From assembly GCA_947498155.1 (NCBI GenBank), contig CANMJD010000001.1, positions 124,001 through 188,000 of the forward strand: DNA of 64,000 bases. The letters run 5' to 3'. The notes below the pieces were generated by a model that saw only the letters and a program-made list of their open reading frames with translations, did not search any database and had not been told where the DNA came from. The DNA comes from an uncultured Pseudoruegeria sp. GTDB taxonomy: Bacteria; Pseudomonadota; Alphaproteobacteria; Rhodobacterales; Rhodobacteraceae. Positions 41,178 to 49,089 of this stretch are shown piece by piece; within the stretch, counting starts at the first letter, position 1; the number at the start of each line of letters is the position of its first letter. The position numbers and the translations under genes are program-made.

Positions 41178-42093
41178 AGTGAGTTCTCCGTTCAACCAAC
41201 CAGCGTTGCAGCAAGGTCAGAACCAAAACAAAGCCAAGGAACACCATGGTTATGGCAGCACCGATACCCATGAGGTTTTGTTGGATCGCTTTTTCATAAA
41301 TCGCAAACATCATCACATAGACCGATTTAGATGGCCCGCCGCCTTGGGGGTAAAAGGCCTCGACCGTGTCAAACACCTGAAAGGAACGGATCATGCTGAT
41401 GGTTATGACAAACACGGTGGTCGGCCCCAACATCGGCCATGTGACCAATCGAAACCGGTCCCAATTGCTCTGCGCACCATCCATTTCGGCGGCGTGATAA
41501 AGATCGCGGGGAATGGATGTGAGGCCTGCCAAATACAGCACCATGTTAAAGCCAAAGCCCTGCCAGATGCCGATGAAACTAACGGTCCAGATGGCATAAT
41601 TGCGATCTGTCAGCCACAGTGGGAAAGTACGCGCGCAGCCTTTGGCGTACCACGACCAGCCCTCTAAAAACGTGCCGCACCCGTGTTCCAAAGTGGCGTT
41701 GATGATGCCAATCGTAGGATGAAACGCAAATTCCCAAACGATGGCCATGGCGATCAAAGCCGCCATCACCGGCAGGAAATAGATCGTCTTATACAAATCC
41801 CCAAACCGCTTGAGCGAGTTGATCAACAAGGCGGCTCCAAGGCCCAAACCCACCGTCAAAGGCACCACGACAAAGACATAACGAAACGTGGCACCAAACA
41901 TTTTGGCATAGGTCGAGCGGGTGAAAATCTTTTCATAGTTCTCAAGCCCGACAAATTCTGCACCGGAGTTGCCGAGGGAATAATCCGTCAAGCTCATCCC
42001 CGCCGCGATAAAAATTGGCAGCAAAAGGATCACAAACATCAAGATCAAAGCGGGGGCGATAAACCAAAGATAGGCGCGATTGTGTTGCATCAT
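41170..42093 (-). CDS. ABC transporter permease (UgpA-like)
   Basis: 307 residues, six predicted helices (LWFIAPALILMFVILLLPIFIAAG at the N-terminus). The EAA-type motif is YHAAEMDGAQSNWDRFRLVTWPMLGP. It overlaps the ATPase gene by four bases and the next permease by eight, so all are one operon. Partner of the UgpE-like permease. Confidence 0.92.
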   Translation of the reverse strand: MMQHNRAYLWFIAPALILMFVILLLPIFIAAGMSLTDYSLGNSGAEFVGLENYEKIFTRSTYAKMFGATFRYVFVVVPLTVGLGLGAALLINSLKRFGDLYKTIYFLPVMAALIAMAIVWEFAFHPTIGIINATLEHGCGTFLEGWSWYAKGCARTFPLWLTDRNYAIWTVSFIGIWQGFGFNMVLYLAGLTSIPRDLYHAAEMDGAQSNWDRFRLVTWPMLGPTTVFVITISMIRSFQVFDTVEAFYPQGGGPSKSVYVMMFAIYEKAIQQNLMGIGAAITMVFLGFVLVLTLLQRWLVERRTHYA

Positions 42094-43220
42094 GCGGGCA
42101 CTTTCATCGGGGCCGTTTGTGGCCTCAGGCGCTGCCCTTCGGCGTCAAACAGCAAAATGTCTTCAGGCTGCAAAGCAAAGCGCACAGTCTCGCCTAATTG
42201 CGCCGCGGCCATCGGTGTGCTGCGCAACACGATTTGGTCCTCACACCCATCGACGCCGATACGCAAAAACACGTCAGAGCCAAGGTTTTCGCGATGTTTG
42301 ACTACGCCTTGAAACGCCCCTGTGGGCATCAAAAACAAATGCTCGGGCCGAATGCCAACGTTGACAGGTTGCTTGGGCAGGCCAGCTGCTTGGGTGACCC
42401 TTTGCCCCAAAACATTCAATCCTCCTGCGGCATCCACTTCACCAGGGATGGTGTTGATTGCAGGCGAGCCCACAAAGCGCGCCACGGCCAAACAATTGGG
42501 GTTGCCGTAAACATCATCAGGCCTACCCAACTGCAAGATTTTCCCGCCCATCATCACCGCCATACGGTCTGACATGGTCAGCGCTTCGGCCTGATCATGG
42601 GTCACGTAAATGAATGTTGTTTGCAACCGACGGTGCAGATCCGCCAATTCGCTGCGCATATGCACGCGCAAAGCGGCATCAAGATTGGACAGCGGCTCAT
42701 CCATCAAAAACGCCACAGGGTTGCGTACCATGGCGCGGCCCAAAGCAACCCGCTGACGTTGCCCGCCTGACAGCTGACCGGGTTTGCGGGCCAACAGGTT
42801 GGTGATTTTCAACGTCTGCGCGGTGTCTTGCACTTGCGCCATCAAAGCACGACGTTTGGCGCGTGACAAAAGCGGCCCCACAACAGGCAAACGTTCAACT
42901 GCGCTCAGATCACGTAACAACAGCGGCGTCAGCATGTTTTGCGCCACGCTCAGATGCGGATAAAGCGCGTAGGATTGAAACACCATCGCCAGATTGCGCG
43001 CCGACGGGCGGGTCTGTGTCACATCGGTATCGCCAATGGTTACCGTTCCAGAATCGGCCGTCTCAAGCCCCGCTAGAATACGCAACAATGTCGATTTCCC
43101 ACAGCCTGAGGGGCCAACAAGCGTCACGAACTCACCATCATGAATGTCGAGCGTCACACCCTGCAAGATCGTCGTTGAGCCAAAGGATTTGGCAATCTGG
43201 CGCAGTGAAATCGATGACAT
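42090..43220 (-). CDS. ABC transporter ATPase (UgpC/MalK-like)
   Basis: 376 residues. Walker A GPSGCGKSTLLRIL, signature LSGGQRQRVALGRAMVRNP, Walker B AFLMDEPLSNLDAALR, switch histidine YVTHDQAEAL, and a C-terminal TOBE/regulatory domain of about 130 residues. First gene of the operon, divergent from a LysR regulator at 43341. The CUT1-type C-terminal domain suggests a sugar or glycerol-phosphate substrate. Confidence 0.93.
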   Translation of the reverse strand: MSSISLRQIAKSFGSTTILQGVTLDIHDGEFVTLVGPSGCGKSTLLRILAGLETADSGTVTIGDTDVTQTRPSARNLAMVFQSYALYPHLSVAQNMLTPLLLRDLSAVERLPVVGPLLSRAKRRALMAQVQDTAQTLKITNLLARKPGQLSGGQRQRVALGRAMVRNPVAFLMDEPLSNLDAALRVHMRSELADLHRRLQTTFIYVTHDQAEALTMSDRMAVMMGGKILQLGRPDDVYGNPNCLAVARFVGSPAINTIPGEVDAAGGLNVLGQRVTQAAGLPKQPVNVGIRPEHLFLMPTGAFQGVVKHRENLGSDVFLRIGVDGCEDQIVLRSTPMAAAQLGETVRFALQPEDILLFDAEGQRLRPQTAPMKVPA

Positions 43221-43290
43221 GTGTTTACCCCAAGGTGCTGTCTCTTTGGGGAAAGGTTAATCAGTACAGATATCGATTCTGTGACGCTAT

Positions 43291-43305
43291 ATAAGTGTTA
43301 CTTAT
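43291..43305. promoter_or_regulatory. LysR-type operator
   Basis: ATAAGTGTTACTTAT is a perfect 6-bp-arm inverted repeat with T-N11-A form, 70 bases upstream of the ABC operon and 35 before the divergent LysR gene. Confidence 0.6.
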
Positions 43306-43340
43306 GCTGCCTAGAGTCTCCATGAGATTAAGGAGCCAGC

Positions 43341-44207
43341 ATGCGTAAATCGACCCCATTTCAATTGACGGCCTTTTCCTATGTTGTGCGTGAGGGCAGC
43401 GTCACAGAGGCCGCCCGAAAACTCGGAGTCTCGCAATCTGCCGTCACCCAACATCTTCAAAAACTAGAAGCCTCGGTGGGGGCGAAACTTATTAAGCGCA
43501 ACAGAGATGGGCAGGCCTTGACCCGCACAGGGCAAGATATATTTGCGCTGGCCGAGCGACATGTATCGTTGGAGCGCCTCATAGCTGAACGTCTGGCCGG
43601 ATATGCTGCGCTGGATCGCGGGCATCTGACGATTATCGCTAATGCGCCTGTGCCCGCTCTCAGTCTGATTGCGCGGTTTAACAGGCAATGGCCCAACGTT
43701 CAGGTCGATTTCACCCTCTACGACTGGACTACGGCGATCGAAATGTTACGCACCCATCAGGTTGATATCGCGCTCATTTTCGAACCGACCCCATCGGCAG
43801 ACTGGAAGATTCGTGAGATTGGCCAAGAGCGCTATGTTCTCTATGTGCCAGCCAATCACCCCTTCGCCACACGCAGCAGGATCAGTTTGAGGGAGCTGTC
43901 AGATCAAATGCTACTTTTACCAGAGCAAGGATCGATGACCCAAAGGGTGGTCAGCAAAGCCTTGGAACGACATAACTTGACGCTGCGGCGCACCATGAAA
44001 ACCACCACATTCCCAGTGATGAAAGAGGCTATTTTGCAAGGTGCAGGGGTTGGCATATTTTTGGAAAATAGCACCGCTGACACAGATGCATTGGTCAGCA
44101 TCCCGATTGATGAAATGCCCGAAACTTACAAAAGCTGTGTTGTTATTCCTAAAAACAAGCACGACCTAAGATTGATCCAAAGCTTTTTGTCGGTCATCGG
44201 CCTATGA
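43341..44207 (+). CDS. LysR-family regulator of the ABC-transporter operon
   Basis: 288 residues. The HTH is PFQLTAFSYVVREGSVTEAARKLGVSQSAVTQHLQKLEASVG, and the C-terminal ligand domain starts LTIIANAPVPALSLIARFNRQWP. Divergent from the ATPase gene, with a LysR-shaped site between them. Start ATG 43341 preceded by AAGGAG. The 250 bases after it hold no gene; a GC-rich stretch with short repeated words near 44340-44440 is seen. Confidence 0.9.
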   Translation: MRKSTPFQLTAFSYVVREGSVTEAARKLGVSQSAVTQHLQKLEASVGAKLIKRNRDGQALTRTGQDIFALAERHVSLERLIAERLAGYAALDRGHLTIIANAPVPALSLIARFNRQWPNVQVDFTLYDWTTAIEMLRTHQVDIALIFEPTPSADWKIREIGQERYVLYVPANHPFATRSRISLRELSDQMLLLPEQGSMTQRVVSKALERHNLTLRRTMKTTTFPVMKEAILQGAGVGIFLENSTADTDALVSIPIDEMPETYKSCVVIPKNKHDLRLIQSFLSVIGL

Positions 44208-44459
44208 TCTTGGGTGGGGCCATTTGTCTATCGACGTGTGAGGCGACGCAAAACGATATCAGGTGTTACCTCCATAAAAGCAGTCTTTCGCTTCGAGGAA
44301 CGTCGACGACCGGTTAGGGCCGTCAGCGGCGTGCCTGTACCTGTGAAGCCGGACATGCTGCAATGCGGAGAACGGTAGGTTTGAGCCCAGCTTGACAGAT
44401 GCTGCAAGGCGCACGAATGTCTGCAATGCGCCTTGCGATCAGTTTTGAGGCTTGCGCGC

Positions 44460-45311
44460 CTATTTCAGCAATGTTTCCGAAGCCAGTCGGCCAAATGCAT
44501 TTGCGGCCTTTGGGCTCGCGCCCGTAATCAGACGACGATCAACATGGCATGACGCATCGGCTTTCGTGTTGGTGATCTGTGCGCCCAGAGCAGTCAACTT
44601 CTCACAGACCCACCACGGCATCGGGCCTGGCAAGTAGCCGATCATGGGGGTTTGTTTGTCGACCGAATCCGGGAACACAGTCATCTTGTATCCGTCAAAC
44701 AAGAACCCTTTTTCAGTCTTCGCGGCCAATAACGCGGCAGGGCCGTGACAAAGAGCCAAGGTGAAAAGATCCCTTTCATGCGCCCAGTGCAGCACTTTCC
44801 CCACGTCCTCATTGTCGGGCAGCCCGAGCATCGCACCATGGCCTCCGGGAATGAAGACGGCAGCATAAGACGCCGCATTTTCCATGTCGTTCGCAACAAA
44901 ATCTGCAAGGCTGCCAGGGTTTGCAAAGGCATCTGCAAAATCGCGATACAGCCGTTTGACGTCTGCATCATTTGCAGGCATCGCCCATTCCTCAATCGCC
45001 ACAGGCGCACCGGTTGGCGTAACCACATCAATTTCAAAGCCTGCATTCATCAGATGAAGCATCGGCAGGCCCATCTCGACCGGATGGTTGCCCGTAGAGA
45101 ATTTTTTGCCGTTGGCCATCGTCATATTGCGTTCTTCGGTGCAGATCATCAGCACGCGGTTTTTGCTGCCCGTGTAGGGTTTTGCATAAGCCCCACCGTC
45201 ATAATCCGTGGTGGGCGATGTGCCTAATTTAATCGCCAAGGGGGACGGGCTGAACGCGCCGTCGATTGTGGGTGTCGGTGTCGCGCGGAACAGTTTGCGT
45301 AGAATGCCCAT
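44460..45311 (-). CDS. Hsp31/HchA-like DJ-1 superfamily protein
   Basis: 283 residues. The nucleophile elbow ALCHGPAALL has the catalytic cysteine, and the segment FSTGNHPVEMGLPMLHL keeps the histidine/glutamate of the Hsp31 metal site. Hsp31 proteins are holdases and glyoxalase/deglycase enzymes acting on methylglyoxal. The ATG at 45311 overlaps the nitroreductase stop (TGATATG), so they are co-translated, supporting a carbonyl/quinone stress module with the HxlR regulator. Confidence 0.85.
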   Translation of the reverse strand: MGILRKLFRATPTPTIDGAFSPSPLAIKLGTSPTTDYDGGAYAKPYTGSKNRVLMICTEERNMTMANGKKFSTGNHPVEMGLPMLHLMNAGFEIDVVTPTGAPVAIEEWAMPANDADVKRLYRDFADAFANPGSLADFVANDMENAASYAAVFIPGGHGAMLGLPDNEDVGKVLHWAHERDLFTLALCHGPAALLAAKTEKGFLFDGYKMTVFPDSVDKQTPMIGYLPGPMPWWVCEKLTALGAQITNTKADASCHVDRRLITGASPKAANAFGRLASETLLK

Positions 45312-45312
45312 A

Positions 45313-45954
45313 TCAGTTGACCTCAGTGGCGATGGCGTCGCGGGACTTGCGGACTTTGCCCATTGGCAGCAGCCAATCACCGCCTTCGTCGCGATAGCCC
45401 AAAGGCATCAACACAACCGACCGCAAACCGCGCACTTTCAGTCCAAGGATTGTGTCCACAGCATCAGGATCAAAGCCTTCCATAGGCGTGCTGTCGATCT
45501 CTTGCTCGGCGGCCGCAACCAGTGCAATGCCCAATGCGATGTAGGCTTGGCGCGCGGCATGGGCGTAATTGACCTCCGCTTCACGAGGCAGGTAGTTGGA
45601 CTTCAGATTGCCGTAATAGGCGTGCAGCATCGGTAGGTCACCACGCGCAGAAACATTCAGATCGACGACGTTGTCGATCCGTTCGGCCGTGTAATTATCC
45701 CACGCCGCAAAGACCAATAGATGCGATCCATCAATGATCTGCGCTTGTCCACCAGCAGCCTCAGCGATCTTGCTGCGAATGTCGGAATTGGTCACTACAA
45801 ACAACTCGAACGGTTGCGTTCCACTGGATGTCGGGGCCATGCGAATGGCCTCGATAATCGCATCTACTTTGTCCTGTGGAACAGATTTCGATGGGTCCAT
45901 CTTCTTGGTGGCGTAACGCCAGTTCAAAAGGTCGTTGAGTGGTTTTGCGGTCAT
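45313..45954 (-). CDS. Nitroreductase-family flavoprotein
   Basis: 213 residues of the NfsB/FMN nitroreductase fold: LNWRYATKKMDPSKSVPQDKV, FMN-binding APTSSGTQPFELFVV and the C-terminal GYRDEGGDW. Reduces nitro groups or quinones with NAD(P)H. Transcribed with the HchA-like gene and divergent from the HxlR-family regulator, a common arrangement. Confidence 0.9.
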   Translation of the reverse strand: MTAKPLNDLLNWRYATKKMDPSKSVPQDKVDAIIEAIRMAPTSSGTQPFELFVVTNSDIRSKIAEAAGGQAQIIDGSHLLVFAAWDNYTAERIDNVVDLNVSARGDLPMLHAYYGNLKSNYLPREAEVNYAHAARQAYIALGIALVAAAEQEIDSTPMEGFDPDAVDTILGLKVRGLRSVVLMPLGYRDEGGDWLLPMGKVRKSRDAIATEVN

Positions 45955-45985
45955 GTGAGTGGTCCTATTGCCAGCGCCCTAACGG

Positions 45986-46008
45986 GTCGGTATACATTTG
46001 TAACTGAC
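45986..46008. promoter_or_regulatory. Imperfect inverted repeat in the nitroreductase/HxlR promoter
   Basis: GTCGGTATAC and GTAACTGAC form an imperfect inverted repeat (GTC-GT-TAC arms), between the divergent nitroreductase and HxlR genes. Likely HxlR-type operator. Confidence 0.45.
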
Positions 46009-46049
46009 TATCTATGAGGAACTATTATGCGCCGCAAGAAGGCACATTT

Positions 46050-46445
46050 ATGAACCTCGGTTACACAAAGGGAACCGCCATGCTGGACGACAAACGATGC
46101 CCTGATTGCAAACGCATCAACGAGGTCTTGTCGCGTGTTGGCGATCGGTGGAGCGTGCTTGTGGTGATCTCTTTAGCCGAATACGGGACTCTGCGGTTCA
46201 ATGAACTCAAGCGCAACCTTGGTATTTCGCAGCGGATGCTCAGCCTGACTTTAAAAGAGCTGGAGCGCGACGGCCTCGTGAACCGAACTTATCACCCAAC
46301 AATCCCGCCAAAAGTCGAATACAACCTCACCGATATGGGTCAGTCATTCCGAGAGCCCGTCAGTGCCTTGGGTTATTGGGCACTGGAAAATCTCGCCACG
46401 ATTGATGCTGCGCGGCACGCATACGACGAGAATGCGACGAACTAA
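46050..46445 (+). CDS. HxlR-family regulator
   Basis: 131 residues from ATG 46050 (alternatives 46014 and 46080). The winged helix reads VLSRVGDRWSVLVVISLAEYGTLRFNELKRNLGISQRMLSLTLKEL. Two cysteines near the start (KRCPDCKRI) are in the position where YodB/HypR-type members sense electrophiles by thiol reaction (known of the family; inferred here). Probable repressor of the nitroreductase/HchA operon. Confidence 0.88.
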   Translation: MNLGYTKGTAMLDDKRCPDCKRINEVLSRVGDRWSVLVVISLAEYGTLRFNELKRNLGISQRMLSLTLKELERDGLVNRTYHPTIPPKVEYNLTDMGQSFREPVSALGYWALENLATIDAARHAYDENATN

Positions 46446-46753
46446 CTTTCTCACTTAATGCAAGTCCGGCCAACGCACCAATGCGGCCCTTCGTATATGA
46501 CGCATAGATGGCAGCAAAGTCCCGCATAGCAGGCCTTGGTGCGGAGCGCAGCGAACGTCTGGTTCCCGCCCGAAGTGTCGACCGACGCGAACGGCCCAAA
46601 GCGGACCTTGGCACTTGCACATCTGTCTGCGGTGCCGCTTTGAAAATGAGGTTTTTTCTTTTTCATCAATTGAAGGTTGCCTGTGGCGCGCGAGTTACTT
46701 GGTTAGGTTTACACCATCCGCCACCAAGATGTTGTGGGAATGGCGGACAGCCA
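46446..46753. other. Intergenic region without supported gene
   Basis: About 300 bases between the HxlR and HIUase-like genes. It holds the right copy of the 52-bp inverted repeat (46546-46597). Short open frames here read the repeat and are not believed to be genes. Confidence 0.6.
46546..46597 (+). repeat. 52-bp inverted repeat, right copy
   Basis: Starts GCGCAGCGAACGTCTGGTTC and matches 37803-37854 in inverted orientation at 50 of 52 positions. The two mismatches are near the GCGGG(A/C)ACC position and in the GACATT/GACGTT word. Confidence 0.8.
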
Positions 46754-47137
46754 TCAAGCGCCGCCTCGAAACAGGGAAAAGCCCCATGGTGTGAATTTGA
46801 AGGGCAAGTGAAAATGTTCGCTCACATTGTCGATTCCAAACCGGAACACTGCGACATCTACGAAGGACGGATCCGGCATGGCGACGCCCCGCTGCCGGTA
46901 GTAGTCGCCGACGTCAAATTCAACCTCATATGTTCCGCGCACGACGCCCTGGCCGTCGGCAACCGGATCAATCAACTGGCCATTTGGGGCACATGCACCT
47001 TGTGCGATCTCAGTTGGTTCGGGACTTAGCCGACGCAAGCGAACCTTGAGGCCAACAGCAGGCGTTCCGTTCGCGACATCAACCGCGTGGATGGAGATTC
47101 CTCCGGAGTGTTGACTAAGCGTTTCCTGTTCGATCAT
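46754..47137 (-). CDS. Transthyretin-like protein, 5-hydroxyisourate hydrolase homologue
   Basis: 127 residues of the transthyretin/HIUase fold. H17 (GISIHAVDVANGTPAVGLKV) and H110 (EHFHLPFKFTPWGF) match two catalytic histidines of the family. The family arginine (in NADGR) is replaced by Q54 (APNGQLID), and the C-terminal YRGS signature reads FRGGA. So it is a divergent homologue, not a textbook HIUase. It is the last gene of the transporter operon with a UraD-like enzyme, supporting a purine-ring-derived substrate. It overlaps the BMP gene by four bases. Confidence 0.75.
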   Translation of the reverse strand: MIEQETLSQHSGGISIHAVDVANGTPAVGLKVRLRRLSPEPTEIAQGACAPNGQLIDPVADGQGVVRGTYEVEFDVGDYYRQRGVAMPDPSFVDVAVFRFGIDNVSEHFHLPFKFTPWGFSLFRGGA

Positions 47138-48048
47138 CCTGGTGTCTCCAAACTAAATTCTGGGTCTGCATAGTGTGTATCAACCGCTATTTTTTGCTCA
47201 GCAATTTGATCGGCGATCAAAGCAATTTCCCGGCGCAGCGATATTGAAATGTCGGGCGCATAAGCCAACCCGACAGCATTATCAGCGAGATCCAATTTCC
47301 GAACTGCGGCAAGGCGTTTACCTTCAAGCATGTCCACTATCGCGCATTCGACACCAAGATCGATACGTGCCAAAGCTGATGCCGCGAAGACTTGCGGATC
47401 TTTCGCGCACCAATCCGTAGCGTTTCCGATCTGCCGTATTCCGGTTGCGCGGCAGGCCTTGGTTGCGCCGGTTCTAGCGGCATTCAACATTGTGAACAGA
47501 AAATCGACGCCCTGATCTGCCATCGCTCTGGCCCACGCCTCTGCGATCGCGCTGTCGTCTTGCGTGCCGCAAAACCCTGTGATGATGCGTATATTTTCGT
47601 CGGCATAGCGCGCTCCCGACACAAAAGCAGCGCGGCCTTTGAGGCCAGGGACAACTCTGTGTCCTGATAAATGTCCTATGATACCGGTTTTTGATAATCG
47701 TGCCGCAAGGACACCCGCCAAAAACGCTGATTGTTCTTGCAGAACATCATAGCTTGCAATGTTATCCGCATGGATATTGCCTTGAACCACCGCAAATGAA
47801 CGGTCTGGAAAGGCCTGCGCGACGGCTGGAGTGATTTGATTGCCTTGCCCGCCGATAAAGACGACGCCATCACTGTGTCGCGCCGCGTCGCTCAATGCTT
47901 CAGACATTTTCGCGGGGTCGTAGGGAATGCCGTCGAGAACGGTGAGTTGGGCGTTTGATGTGCCGCGTAGGCGCTCAACACCGCTTAAAGCGCGTTCGTT
48001 AAAGCCTCCGTCTTTGACTGCTCCTACGAACAATATGGAGATAATCAT
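47134..48048 (-). CDS. BMP/PnrA-type protein without signal peptide
   Basis: 304 residues of the basic-membrane-protein (nucleoside-binding) fold: MIISILFVGAVKDGGFNERALSGVERL with the DGGFN signature, and GVVFIGGQGNQITPAVAQAFP. BMP proteins normally are exported lipoproteins or periplasmic. This one begins at ATG 48048 (AGGAA upstream) with no leader or lipobox. Cytoplasmic residence is implied, so a sensor or binding role inside the cell is possible. It sits between tctC and the HIUase-like gene. Substrate unknown; nucleosides are known for the family. Confidence 0.8.
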   Translation of the reverse strand: MIISILFVGAVKDGGFNERALSGVERLRGTSNAQLTVLDGIPYDPAKMSEALSDAARHSDGVVFIGGQGNQITPAVAQAFPDRSFAVVQGNIHADNIASYDVLQEQSAFLAGVLAARLSKTGIIGHLSGHRVVPGLKGRAAFVSGARYADENIRIITGFCGTQDDSAIAEAWARAMADQGVDFLFTMLNAARTGATKACRATGIRQIGNATDWCAKDPQVFAASALARIDLGVECAIVDMLEGKRLAAVRKLDLADNAVGLAYAPDISISLRREIALIADQIAEQKIAVDTHYADPEFSLETPG

Positions 48049-48095
48049 ACGCGTTTCCTGTTGTGCGCGATGCGCCGAAGCGCACCGCGTTTGCT

Positions 48096-49055
48096 TTATC
48101 CGCCGTTGACGTTCGCGGCTTTGATCAACGGAGCCCACGTTGTGATGGCGCCATCAACAAACGTTGTGAACTCGTCGGAAGTCATTTCCGTATGGGCAAT
48201 GCCGAATTTTGCGAGCTGCTCTATCACCGGTTCCATTTGCATGATGGCTTCAATGGTGTCGTGAATTGTTTGCACCATTTCAGGGTCCATACCTGCGGGA
48301 CCGGACACGCCTGTCCAGTTCTCGATGACAATGTCGTGGCCCAATTCTCGGAATGTTGGAATTTCTGGGAACAACGGTGAACGCTCTGGCGATGCAAGAG
48401 CGATCGGCTGTGTCTCACCCTCAGTGATCAAATCGCCATTCAATGCGACCATATCGTAATAGGCCTCAAGAACCCCTGCGCGGAAATCCTGAATGGCTGG
48501 AGCGCTGCCTTGGTAGGGGACGTGAATTTGCTCGATGCCCAGAGAGACATCAACGGCCTGTCCGAGGATGTGAGTGATAGACCCAACACCAGAGGACCCA
48601 TAAGTGATGCCGTCTGTGTTTGCGCGTTCTATGTAGTCTTCAATCGACGTGATGCCTGAAGACGGCTGTACAAACAACGCAGGTGTCGAGGCGCCTAGAT
48701 ACGCAATATGTGTGAAATCGGCCATCGCATCGTAAGGCAGATCTTCAAACTGGGTGGGTGCAATTGTGAATGGCGCGTTGTTGCCAAGGATCAATGTGGT
48801 TCCGTCGGGATCTTGATCGGCGACGAAATCTGCCGAGACTGTGCCGCCAGCCCCTGGACGGTTGTCGACGACGGCCTTTTGGCCAAATTCGCTCTCGAAA
48901 TACTGAGCGAGCACGCGTGCGATGAGGTCGCTTGTGCCTCCGGGCGGGAAGGTCACAACGATGCGAACGGGTTCGTCTGTCCATTTGCCGGGTTCAGCAT
49001 AGGCGGGGGCAGCGAAAAGGAGGGATGCGGCGCCGAGGGCGAGAAGATGTTTCAT
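48096..49055 (-). CDS. tctC: Tripartite tricarboxylate-type substrate-binding protein TctC
   Basis: 319 residues of the Bug/TctC family with a Sec signal (MKHLLALGAASLLFAAPAYA, cleaved before EPGK). The family block VRIVVTFPPGGTSDLIARVLAQ binds carboxylates, and VVDNRPGAGGTVSADFVA follows. Downstream (minus strand) of tctA. In Bordetella and others this family binds diverse carboxylates; here the neighbours point to a purine-derived acid. Confidence 0.9.
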   Translation of the reverse strand: MKHLLALGAASLLFAAPAYAEPGKWTDEPVRIVVTFPPGGTSDLIARVLAQYFESEFGQKAVVDNRPGAGGTVSADFVADQDPDGTTLILGNNAPFTIAPTQFEDLPYDAMADFTHIAYLGASTPALFVQPSSGITSIEDYIERANTDGITYGSSGVGSITHILGQAVDVSLGIEQIHVPYQGSAPAIQDFRAGVLEAYYDMVALNGDLITEGETQPIALASPERSPLFPEIPTFRELGHDIVIENWTGVSGPAGMDPEMVQTIHDTIEAIMQMEPVIEQLAKFGIAHTEMTSDEFTTFVDGAITTWAPLIKAANVNGG

Positions 49056-49089
49056 GGTCTGGCAGTTTCCTTTTTAGAGTTGAGCAAGT

